Shown here: positions 12,001 through 19,851 of the stretch, piece by piece | Numbering within the stretch: position 1 is the first letter of the stretch | Layout of the letters: each line of letters starts with the position of its first letter | DNA from: Pisaster brevispinus | Taxonomy: Eukaryota; Echinodermata; Asteroidea; Forcipulatida; Asteriidae | DNA: 64,000 nt | Direction: 5' to 3' | Assembly: GCA_023634235.1 (NCBI GenBank) | Contig: JAMKCF010000001.1 | Span: 33,165,272 to 33,229,271, forward strand | Translations under genes and position numbers: made by a program | The notes under the pieces: model-generated | The model's input: the letters and a program-made list of their open reading frames with translations, nothing else | What the model was told of the DNA's origin: nothing | The model's database searches: none

Positions 12001-15000
12001 CCAACACTTTCACCTCTTCCAAGAGGTCATTCCAAAACTCAAACCTCTTCAGAGAGGACACTCGAACACTCTCACCTCTTCCTAGAGGACATTCCAACAC
12101 TCTCACCTCTTCCTAGAGGACATTCCAACACTCTCACCTCTATCTAGAGGACATTCCAACACTCTCACCTCTATCTAGAGGACATTCCAACACTCTCACC
12201 TCTTCCCAGAGGACATTCCAACACTCTCACCTCTTCCTAGAGGACATTCCAACACTCTCACCTCTTCCTAGAGGACATTCCAACACTCTCACCTCTTCCT
12301 AGAGGACATTCCAACACTCTCACCTCTTCCTAGAGGACATTCCAACACTCTCACCTCTTCCTAGAGGACATTCCAACACTCTCACCTCTTCCCAGAGGAC
12401 ATTCCAACACTCTCACCTCTTCCTAGAGGTCATTCCAACACTCTCACCTCTATCTAGAGGACATTCCAACACTCTCACCTCTTCCCAGAGGACATTCCAA
12501 CACTCTCACCTCTTCAGAGAGGACACTCGAACACTCTCACTTCTTCCTAGAGGACATTCCAACACTCTCACCTCTTCCCAGAGGACATTCCAACACTCTC
12601 ACCTCTTCCTAGAGGACATTCCAACACTCTCACCTCTTCCTAGAGGACATTCCAACACTCTCACCTCTTCCTAGAGGACATTCCAACACTCTCACCTCTT
12701 CCTAGAGGACATTCCAACACTCTCACCTCTTCCTAGAGGACATTCCAACACTCTCACCTCTTCCTAGAGGACATTCCAACACTCTCACCTCTTCCTAGAG
12801 GACATTCCAACACTCTCACCTCTTCCTAGAGGTCATTCCAACACTCATACCTCTTCCCAAACGACATTCTGTTACCTTTTCCCATAACATTTGAACACCC
12901 TTACCTCTTCCCAAATGATATTCCAACACTCTTAACCTCTCCCAAAATTACATTCCAACACTTCTACCTCCCCCCACATGACATTCCAACATTCTTACCT
13001 CTTGAACATTGCTCTGCATTGGTGTTCTGGCTCTAGCAGCTGACTGAACTCTTCTCCTCTCTTGTTCTTTCTGAATTCGCTGCTGGTTCTCATGCTTCTT
13101 CCTCAGTGCTTCTTCAGCCTCCCTTGCTCTCACCAACTCTGCCTCTCGTTGACGAGCCTTCAATTGACATCCTTGACATTCCTGGTTGTTGTTTGGCACC
13201 TAGGTGCAGTTTCAGAAAAGAATTAAAAGGTAGGGTCATAGATTGGTTTTTGTCAATGTAATGCTAATTTATAGGCCTAATTGTCAATAAAGAAAGTCAC
13301 CTGGGGTCAATTTCACAAAGCACTAAGATTCATCTTAAGATGAGTTCTTAGTATTACCATAGTGATTTGTATTGTGACATCACACTTTGCTTGGCAATTA
13401 GGAGTGATTTGGAGTTGAGATCAATCTTAACTCTTTGTGAAATCGAGCCCTGTGAAAGTTTCGTCCCCTGGATACGATCAATCAATTATATAATTTATAA
13501 GGCGCACAATCCAATGCTCATTGCTCATAGCGCTGTACAATGAGCTCTCAAAAAAAGGTTTAAAGTGAAGTTTTGAAGATGGCTTCTGAGAGAGATTGTT
13601 TAATGTTCCCAGGAAGACCATTCTACATCCTAGGTTTAGGTTGGAAAAGGCCAATCCTTCAGTGTCTTCTTGTTGAGAACACAGCAAAATCAAGAACATT
13701 GAATCCATTCATGTTTAGGGAGGTTACGCATGTACCAACCACATCCCCGTCTGCAGCATTCACAAACGGACACCTCGGAAATTTGAATTACATGGTCGCA
13801 TATCGGCGAGCATGAAAGAGCATCACAAACTTCGATATATTCAATTGGCTGCCAAATTCTACCAAAACTTTATTACAATATGTAACAGACAGTTGAAGTT
13901 AATGAGTTAATATGTTCATCCTGTTCTATCACGAACTGCAAGTTTGCCAATTAAACCACGTAAAATGAGTCTCATTTAGACATACTTGGGCATCATTTGG
14001 GGGTAAAAAAAAAAGCCAATCAACTTTAGACTATACAAATTATCGTACGACATGTGGTCCTTCATCTTGACTCAACTCTTTAGAAACCATTCAGTTCTGT
14101 ACATTCATCACCATACACTCGGATATTGCTAATCTTGTTGATATTTTTTGCCCCGTTATTTTCAGGAAAAATATTTTAAAAAACAAAATACATAGTTTTG
14201 TTTTTGAATTGTAGATTCTAGATCAACATGGGAAACATTGGAAAATGTAAATTTGCTCTGATGCCTTTTCTTTGACCCCCTTGGTTGAGACGAAGAAGGT
14301 CAAATCTTGCGGCCATTCCGGTACAAACTGCTTGTGGTCGCTGTGGTCTCTAAAGAGTTAAGTCACTTTTAAGCAGGTCTAATTAAATTAAATTAGCTTG
14401 AAATCTGGTTTCTACCAGTTAGAAAAAAGGGGCAATGTTCACTATGCCATTTTCACTATGCCATCTTATACAACAGTTCTTACCTCCACCCTCTGACAAG
14501 TTTTGCACTTAGGTTTGATAATGGGCTGCAGTGGGATGGCTTGTTGCTGGAAGAAAAGGACACACACAAATGATTTTAAATAATTTTGGGTTTGAACAGA
14601 GAAAAATTGACTGGAACGGGACTTGAACCAACGACCTCTGGATTAACGTACCGGCGCTCTACCAACTGAGCTATCCAGCCCTATGTTTATTACTTGATAC
14701 AAATGATCTTAATCCAGATAGTTTAGCTCAAATTGACTACGCTGAAACTGTCAAAATGAAATCTTTACATGGTCCCCTGGAGGTTCCCACGGACTAGTGT
14801 ATGTGGCGTGTCGTGGCCGAGCGGATAAGAGCACTGGACTCAAGCTCTGGTGTTTCTGTTCAGCAGAGTGTGGGTTCAAGTCCCGGTCATGACAATTGTG
14901 TCCTTAAGCAAGACACTTAACCTTCGGAAGGGACATAAAGCCGTTGGTCCCATGTGTTGTGTAACGCTCGTAAAAGAACCCAGTGCACTTATCGCAAAGA

Positions 15001-17981
15001 GAAGGGGACCACCCCTGTGTTCCTGGGATGATTGGCTGCATATTGCGCCACAGCACCTTGTAAACCGTTACCTGGTGCTATAAAGGAAAAGGTCTCATAC
15101 TTCAAAAAAGTAGCTCCACATACCTTGCAGGGAAAAAAAATACTGTGCTGGGCACCTCTGAAAAACAGTGTGTTTCACTGAGAGGTCTCCCCAGGGTAAA
15201 GAAGAAATAAATAAATAATAAATAATAAATAAAAAATGGCAAGTGTCACATGCCAGTCAGTCTAGTATACAAGTTTTGACTGCTTTGGATGCTATGGTTA
15301 AAACTATAACTCCCACAGTGATCCGTGGCGTATTCTATTTTCCTGAGGCAACAATAGGGGATCACCGAGAGATCACCGAGGCTGTTGTAATTTTAACCAT
15401 AGCATGAGTCAATGCAGTCAACAATTATTTGTTAACCCCTTATGATAAAATGGACATCCACAAAAAGTTGCCGTTGCTATATAAAAATAAGTATAGTACA
15501 CTGGTTCCTATGAGTTTAATACATGGGATGGTTTTGTTCATTGGTTGCTATGGGTGTAGTACACTGGTTGCTATGGGTGTAGTACATTGGTTGCTATGGG
15601 TGTAGTACACTGGTTGCTATGGGTGTAGTACACTGCTTGCTATGCGTGTAGTACACTGGTTGCTAAGGGTAACAGTGCAGTGTTGCTACAGGTTTAGTTC
15701 ATTGAGTTCCCTTTGTTGTTGCTGCTTGATGGAAGAAGCGGCCGGACACAAACTATTAATTAATTTTAGATTCCACGTCGTCAAACGTTGAAGCATAGTA
15801 CATTCTTAGCAACAGTCCCAACCATAGCTGTAGCTTCCAATTTGGATACGGCCCATGGTTGTACTTTACAGGTCTGTATCACATCCATTTTTCAATTAGT
15901 GAAAAGCTCTTTTTAATTTTTTTTTTTTAATGCAAGCTTGCCCCAAACAAGGCTCACGGCCTGTCTTGGCAAGGGGCTACAAGAAAAAAATATTAAAGAT
16001 GAAAATAGTTGAGATGCAGAGCGATGCAAAGAGATGCAGTTCATGGGATACAGAGCTGTTGGAATGGCTCTTTGTTCTAAATCCAATAAAAAACCCTGAG
16101 ATGAGAGTCTTTGGGAATATTCTGAATTGTCGCACAACCCCAATCAAGACCAAGACCAGGGTCAAAAGCGGTCAACAGCGGTCATGGCCTCCTTCTTAAC
16201 TGTTCCTGCCCTGGCTCTGATTACTTGATCCAAGGGTGGGATCATGCTTGTATCTTACCATGTGCTGGGGCATCCGTGGGGAGTGCTGGGGCATCCGCGG
16301 GGAGTGCTGGGGCATTCTTGGGGCATGCTGGGGCATCCGTGGGGAGTGCTGGGGCATTCTTGGGGCATGCTGGGGTGCTGGTGCAAACCCCCCTCTCTGT
16401 TGCGATTCGTAATACTCCTTACGAGGATCATTCCATTGTGTTGATCGAGAGGAATGCTGCACAAAGAAACTGAAATAGACAAATTTATTGAATGATATAA
16501 CTGCAACCTATGATTTTGCAGTAAAATTATTTTTTGGCGGATTCAAAATAACTTGTTTTTTAATTACATCTCTCTGGTATTAACAGAAACACTGAGGGAC
16601 TCTCGACCCAAAATGACTAGCACTGTGACCCAAAGTCCTGGGCCAAATTTCATTAAGCTGTTAAGCAGAAAATTCTGCTTGGCAGTTTTCTTTACTTAGC
16701 AAGAAAAGAGCGGGATACCAGTAGCAACAATGTACACTTCATGGAAAGTTGGCTGGTAACCTGTTTCTGTAAGCGAGATTTTTCTGTGCTTAGCAAGTTT
16801 TTGTGTTCACAATCACAGGCTTTAAGAAATTGGGCCAAGAAGATGTCTGTGAAGGTAAGATCATGATGAAATGTCAGTTAGATGCGGGAGAAAATCCTAA
16901 ATAGTTAAAACCCTAGCCTTGCTACCATGGGCAGCGCGCCGTATCGATACCTCTCGCCACTAACCCCTGGTAGGGAAACACTGAAAATCAATGCTGATTG
17001 GCTAACCAAAATGTACTGCTTTGCATGCACGCTTGTTCAAAACATTCCAGCGCTTGTTGGGACCTTATTGGGTGCTTAGTACGCATGTGTAAGAATGCAT
17101 GTATTTTGACGCAATACATTTCAAATGAATCATGTTTTTACATGGTCACCCTAAACTGCATACAGTTAGAGGTATCACAAGATCGAAAAAGAATGAAAGG
17201 GGCCAGTTGCTTCATGACTTGATGCGTCCTTTGACAGCGCGCTCTGCGAAGTCTCTAACACAGAATGGATCAACCACAGGTCTAATTAAAATATCCAATA
17301 TATTTGGATATTTTCAAGTCACATTTCCAGTCCAGGGGGATTTGATCGAGCAAGACATTCTGGGAAAGAAAACTAAATGGTGGTCAAGGTCGTACACCCC
17401 TGGGAACGAGGTTGGGAAAACTCGCCCAAGGAACTGAAAACCCAATCCACATGCAAGGCTCTGGTACGGGAATTTTAAGCCAGGGTTCACAAAGGTGAAA
17501 GGCTAGCCAACCTGAATTTCCTTCATTTTTATTTTTTTTTGCAAGCAGCCACTTCCATACTACTAAACTAAAACTAAGACTAAGACTAAGAGCATAAAAT
17601 GTTGGGGGGTTGTCATGGATCAAAACATGAGCTAAATATAAAAAATGATTGAAAACACCGTTATTAGCCATTTTGAGTTGGGAGTGATCACATATCGACT
17701 GGAGGATCGAGTGCAACGATCTCCTGCTTGTCCTGTCTGCCTCTATGAGTATGACGTACTGTAGCCGGGGAAATTCGGAGGGGGGGGGTGGCTCAAAATG
17801 TATTTACCCCGAGTGTGGTAAAATGCATAAATAAAAACATAAATAAAACCCAAACTACATTCTATAGTCACATGTGTATATTGTCTACTTACTATTTCTT
17901 TGCATTTTGGTCGTATTTAGCGTCCCAACCCGGAGGAAGGGGCATATTTGCCCACCATGGTCCGCCTGCCTGAGTCGCCAT
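3025..17981 (-). CDS. WW-domain / coiled-coil / tandem UBA-CUE-like protein, 515 aa, 12 exons
   Basis: Exons, 5' to 3' on the minus strand: 17981-17893, 16469-16259, 14546-14484, 13199-12999, 11191-11131, 10631-10477, 9416-9350, 8733-8572, 6410-6341, 4438-4257, 3774-3681, 3217-3025. All introns are GT/AG, phases agree at every junction, and the sum is 1548 nt including TGA. The start ATG opens MATQAGGPWWANMPLPPGW. The WW domain covers about residues 13-46, with W19, aromatic YFF at 30-32, W42 and P45, and is split by intron 1. Five PQH(A/S)PRM heptads follow to residue 100. Then come C114-x2-C117-x11-C129-x2-C132, a possible zinc site, and a charged coiled coil at about 133-175. Two UBA/CUE-like three-helix modules start at M209 (with an FP motif) and M283 (with LL). 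The C-terminus is Ser/Thr/Pro-rich with repeated GP motifs. WW domains bind proline-rich partners and UBA/CUE folds bind ubiquitin, so a ubiquitin-linked adaptor role is an inference. I do not recognise an orthologue. The exon model is firm; the function is weak. Confidence 0.85.
3376..3535 (+). repeat. tRNA-derived SINE, family 2
   Basis: The tRNA-like head contains GCTCGGTGGTCTAGTGGTAAG (A-box-like) and GGGTTTGAATCCCACCCGAG (B-box-like). The tail reads TGCCTGTGGATTTTTTCACAG. A second copy lies at 56638-56825. The acceptor stem is degenerate, so this is not called as a functional tRNA. Confidence 0.7.
4043..4163. repeat. TTTCACAAAGCACTAAGATT family, truncated copy
   Basis: The left end and core match the copies at 291-574. 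The copy stops at GGTCAATCT without the complementary right end. It lies in intron 10 of the WW gene. Confidence 0.7.
4560..5135 (-). repeat. Pyrimidine-rich (transcript sense) intron tract before exon 10 of the WW gene
   Basis: The plus strand is almost entirely purines (runs such as GGATTAAGGAAAGG and AAGAGAGCGG), so the transcribed strand is C/T-rich for about 570 bases. The tract lies a little over 100 bases upstream of the exon 10 acceptor at 4439. Short units around TTAAGGAA recur, which suggests a decayed simple-repeat array. Open frames here on either strand are by-products of the bias. Confidence 0.7.
5273..5664. repeat. Dispersed element of about 390 bp with inverted ends (AAAGGCAAAGTATACCTTTGG)
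   Basis: The left end AAAGGCAAAGTATACCTTTGG is roughly complementary to the right end CCAAACGTATACCTTCCCTTT. The internal blocks CCTGTGAAAATTTCACTTC, CTCAGATTCAAATTTTGGGG and CATTATACTAGCCAAAGCTGCT recur at 41.2-41.56 kb, and a shorter relative lies at 39.52-39.89 kb. This is a noncoding DNA element in a WW gene intron. Confidence 0.75.
5893..6065. repeat. Degenerate tandem repeat (ACTCTCACTCAACCCAAGTG)
   Basis: Imperfect units of roughly 20-30 bases containing ACTC(T/A)(C/G)A(C/T)T(C/T)AACC(C/T)(A/G)AGTG repeat from about 5893 to 6065. Noncoding, within a WW gene intron. Confidence 0.6.
6923..7174. repeat. Palindromic element of about 250 bp (GGGC(C/G)CAATTT...TGGCTCTGCTTACC)
   Basis: Inverted ends GGGCGCAATTTTATGGCTCTGC and GCAGAGCCATGAAATTGGGCCC enclose GCTTACGGAAGCAGGGAATTCC and GCAAGCGCAGAATTCGGCGG. 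A second copy lies at 31947-32180. The open frames on both strands here are by-products. Confidence 0.8.
7975..8530. repeat. Three-arm foldback cluster in WW gene intron 8
   Basis: One arm of about 155 bp occurs three times: direct (7975-8128), inverted (8172-8337) and direct again (8371-8525). Landmarks are ACTAAGTAGTCTCCTGAA, CTACTCCG(C/T)GGCAGTAGAATAA, ACAAATCTACACAGC, TAGATATACACATGGTGTTAC and AATATACATT. Neighbouring arms can pair into long hairpins. The cluster ends about 45 bases from exon 8. Confidence 0.9.
9480..9883 (-). repeat. tRNA-derived SINE, family 1 (Leu-like head), minus copy
   Basis: Read on the minus strand, the head is CGTGTCGTGGCCGAGCGG (A box) followed by GTTCGAGTCCCGGTCATGAC (B box). 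It continues with CTTAAGCAAGACATTT and a conserved body ending in GTCTCATACTTTAAAATGTAG. Copies lie at 14806-15235, 47410-47802 and 51095-51376. The long frames over the body are not genes. Confidence 0.85.
10267..10459. repeat. GGGCCCAATTTCATAAAG palindromic repeat, full copy in WW gene intron 6
   Basis: Complementary ends GGGCCCAATTTCAAAGAGCTGCTTAAGCA and its inverse TGCTTAAGCACCTCTATGAAATTGGGCCC. The repeat begins only about 17 bases past the exon 6 donor, so it sits within the proximal intron. Confidence 0.85.
11330..12990 (-). repeat. 31-bp minisatellite filling intron 4 of the WW gene
   Basis: Roughly 50 copies of a 31-bp unit, ACATTCCAACACTCTCACCT followed by CTTCCTAGAGG on the plus strand. 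Read in the sense of the gene, each unit contains AAGAGGTGAGAGTGTTGG, which looks like a splice donor (AG/GTGAGA). The true donor of exon 4 (boundary at 12999/12998, AAGAG/GTAAGAATGTTGG) is the same motif. Central copies are nearly identical. Copies at both edges (11300-11400 and 12840-12990) are diverged, and some have indels. Variant copies carry CATCCCTGAGAATATT or CTTCAGAGAGGACACTCG and recur in a fixed order at about 11490-12060, which suggests block duplications. Confidence 0.95.
13308..13446. repeat. TTTCACAAAGCACTAAGATT family, full copy
   Basis: Same inverted ends and core as the copies at 291-574. It lies in WW gene intron 3, upstream (transcript sense) of exon 4. Confidence 0.8.
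14588..14690 (-). repeat. tRNA-like sequence or SINE head, family 3
   Basis: Minus-strand sequence resembles a tRNA: GGGCTGGATAGCTCAGTTGG (A box, D arm), then GGTTCAAGTCCCG (B box). The acceptor stem has mismatches and the anticodon stem pairs poorly, so it is more likely a tRNA-derived repeat or pseudogene than a working tRNA. A related head lies at 34808-34870. It is about 40 bases upstream (transcript sense) of WW gene exon 3. Confidence 0.55.
14806..15235 (+). repeat. tRNA-derived SINE, family 1, full copy
   Basis: Head GCGTGTCGTGGCCGAGCGG with B box GTTCAAGTCCCGGTCATGAC, then the tRNA-unrelated body. It ends with AGGTCTCCCCAGGGTAAAGAAG and an AAATAAATAATAA tail. This is the most complete copy in the window. 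Confidence 0.85.
15499..15690. repeat. 23-bp tandem repeat (TGGTTGCTATGGGTGTAGTACAC)
   Basis: About seven or eight units, some diverged, in WW gene intron 2. No frame or regulatory motif of note. Confidence 0.85.
16259..16375 (-). repeat. Coding 21-bp repeat in exon 2 of the WW gene
   Basis: Five in-frame copies of a 21-bp unit encode PQHAPRM or PQHSPRM heptads directly after the WW domain. The unit length is a multiple of three, so copy number can change without breaking the frame. The array runs into the exon 2 donor at 16258. Confidence 0.85.
16640..16837. repeat. GGGCCCAATTTCATAAAG palindromic repeat, copy
   Basis: Ends GGGCCAAATTTCATTAAGCTG and TTTAAGAAATTGGGCC with family core CGGGATACCAGTAGC. 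It lies in WW gene intron 1. Confidence 0.75.
17264..17420. repeat. Dispersed repeat with ATATCCAATATATTTGGATAT palindrome
   Basis: ATGGATCAACCACAGGTCTAATTAAAATATCC...TTTGGATATTTTCAAGTCACA...GGGAACGAGGTTGGG. A near copy lies at 24384-24530, and an inverted fragment of its 3' part at 31795-31885. Noncoding. Confidence 0.8.
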
Positions 17982-18019
17982 AGTAAAAAATTATAGTTTA
18001 TTTACCATACAAACGCCCA

Positions 18020-18165
18020 AAAAGCAAACTGAAGCTAGCCACATATTGGGCTAGATTTCCCATCTGTATCTGCGGATTTAAGGGCGGTACCTTGAATACG
18101 CGGATGGGAAATCTGGCGTAACTGGCCCAATACGCGGCTAGCTTCAGTCTGGTACGCCCAAACTT
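18020..18165. repeat. Foldback just upstream of the WW gene start
   Basis: Imperfect inverted arms. The left arm carries AAACGCCCAA, ACTGAAGCTAGCCACATATTGGGC and AGATTTCCCATC; the right arm is its complement with GATGGGAAATCTGG, GGCCCAATACGCGGCTAGCTTCAGT and GGGCG. It begins about 40 bases 5' of the ATG at 17981, so it occupies the likely promoter or 5' UTR. Confidence 0.8.
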
Positions 18166-18474
18166 AGGTCGTTTCGCCGCCTCTATTTTGAAGCATGGTG
18201 GAAGAACGCAACGCCGCGCCGCAACCAGACTTTTTACTATGCGGGGTAATTTTTTCCACTAAACTTGCACAAGTCGCTTGTTTTGGCTATAGAGTGATGA
18301 TAATATTGATTGGTGCGCGTTGGGCGTGACTTTTTTGCGGGCGCCACTCCTCACCCCTGCGACATGAATAAACATAATATACACAGAAAACATTTTAATC
18401 TCTATGATTGTCCCCTTATCATGTAACGTCGTTGGATATTTTTATCTTGAAAATGGGCCTGATTTCATAGAGCT

Positions 18475-18528
18475 GCCTGTGCCACTGATCTCTATTATAC
18501 TAATAAATAGAGATCAGTGGCCTGTGCC
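18475..18528. mobile_element. Tiny hairpin insertion (38 bp) with 8-bp target duplication
   Basis: CCTGTGCC occurs at 18475-18482 and again at 18521-18528. Between them, ACTGATCTCTATT and AATAGAGATCAGTGG form an almost perfect hairpin with a loop of about 9 bases. The flanks join into a normal GGGCCCAATTTCATAAAG-type repeat once the insert and one CCTGTGCC are set aside. An 8-bp duplication is typical of hAT elements. Confidence 0.65.
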
Positions 18529-18568
18529 TTACAAAAGAGCAGGATCTGGCAGTCTTTGATGATGACAT

Positions 18569-18650
18569 GGGCCCAATTTCATAAAGCCTGAAGCACAAAA
18601 CTTGCTAAACACATACAAATATTGCTTAGCCGATACTCTATGCGTGTGTG
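18569..18650. repeat. GGGCCCAATTTCATAAAG repeat, left-half fragment
   Basis: GGGCCCAATTTCATAAAGCC followed by ACTTGCTAAACACA and ATTGCTTAGCCGATAC; the right half is absent. Confidence 0.6.
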
Positions 18651-19629
18651 TCAACATGCCTGTTAGAGGACGCAGGGAATTCCAGCCTACCAATCTTAAA
18701 TTCACATAACAATACTATCAATCGATTCCTGACCATTGAATCTGATGGACACTATCTAAAATCTATAGTATTCCTCGTGCCTCAGAGGAACTAATTGTAT
18801 CCAAAGATCTTTACCATGTCCCCTGAAATTCCACCATTTTGGTTCGCTTTGATCCTCCTCTATAGACCTTTCCATTGTTGATAAACAAACAGCGCTGGTT
18901 GGCATGGACCGCCGAATGTTAGTAAAACATTCAATAGTGATAACAGATGTTTTAACCAAATTCAACATTTTCGGTAAACTTCTAATTAAATAGAATACCT
19001 CCGATCGGTTGCTTTGTTTCCAATAAATTCAACACTAATTTTGAATATTTGTGTAACATTGTTACAAACTGTAGTTATCTGTTTTTGTTTTGCATTTATG
19101 GGTTCCATAGTTTTCCAACCTGGGTTGGCAAAAACTTGGGCTGTGACGTTGCAAAAGAAGGGTCTATATGTCATGAAGAAATTTTTGTGGATAAACCACG
19201 GATAAACTTTACGTCTTTTTTAGTCCACAAACATTGAATGACTTCATTCTATATTCATAATCATAGATCATTCTTTTCTCTCAAAATATGTTCATACACG
19301 TCGGACGAGTTGCGGGGGTCAGTCAACCATGTTGTCGACTTATGACGTCATTAGCTTGTTTACAAGTGAACGTAAAACATCTATACTCGTTCAATGGCGG
19401 AGTGATACAGGCAGCCCCTTCACCACTCTATGGCGTATACCGTGGTACCCGTTGAGTACACGCCAGAATTTCCAGGAAAACAAGCTTAGGATTTACATAA
19501 CAATATTATCCATCGATTGTTGACCGGTGAAGTGTAGTAGCATGTATTTGCAAAGTGCCCCTGCTAATTTGTTTAAAGTTCGTTGTATGTACATTTTGGG
19601 GGCATTTTTTTTTTTTACACTGAATCCCT

Positions 19630-19760
19630 TTTATTGGGCTCTCAAATCTGCCTAATAGAGAATATTTTGAGGGCATCCAAAATCTTAAGAGGACGACGCT
19701 CTGTTTTCTCCCTTTTTAGCGGGGTGCACCCATACGGCGAAATGTGTACAAACTTCTTCC
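19630..19760. repeat. Diverged copy of the sulfotransferase 5' flank
   Basis: Matches 28047-28165: CCCTTTTATT(G/T)GGCTCTCAAAT, AATATTTTGAGGGC, GACGCTCTGTTTTCTCC and GGGGTGCACCC in the same order and spacing. There is no coding exon after this copy. Confidence 0.75.
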
Positions 19761-19803
19761 GATAGCGCTCTTTGAATCGATGTTCCGCCCCAACTTGACA
19801 ATC

Positions 19804-19851
19804 GTCCCAACTATAGTTGGGACTGGTCCCGGGACTGGTCCCAACTTGAGT
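19804..19851. repeat. Nested short palindromes
   Basis: A perfect 20-bp palindrome GTCCCAACTATAGTTGGGAC is followed at once by GGTCCCGGGAC and GGTCCCAACTTGAG, so several alternative hairpins are possible. Confidence 0.8.

Noticed and set aside
11330..12990. CRISPR-like array
   Set aside because: Regular 31-bp units, but no unique spacers, and the context is a eukaryotic intron. It is a minisatellite.
14600..14680. Functional tRNA gene
   Set aside because: A and B boxes are present, but the acceptor stem has mismatches and the anticodon stem barely pairs; a related degraded copy lies at 34808. Treated as a SINE head.
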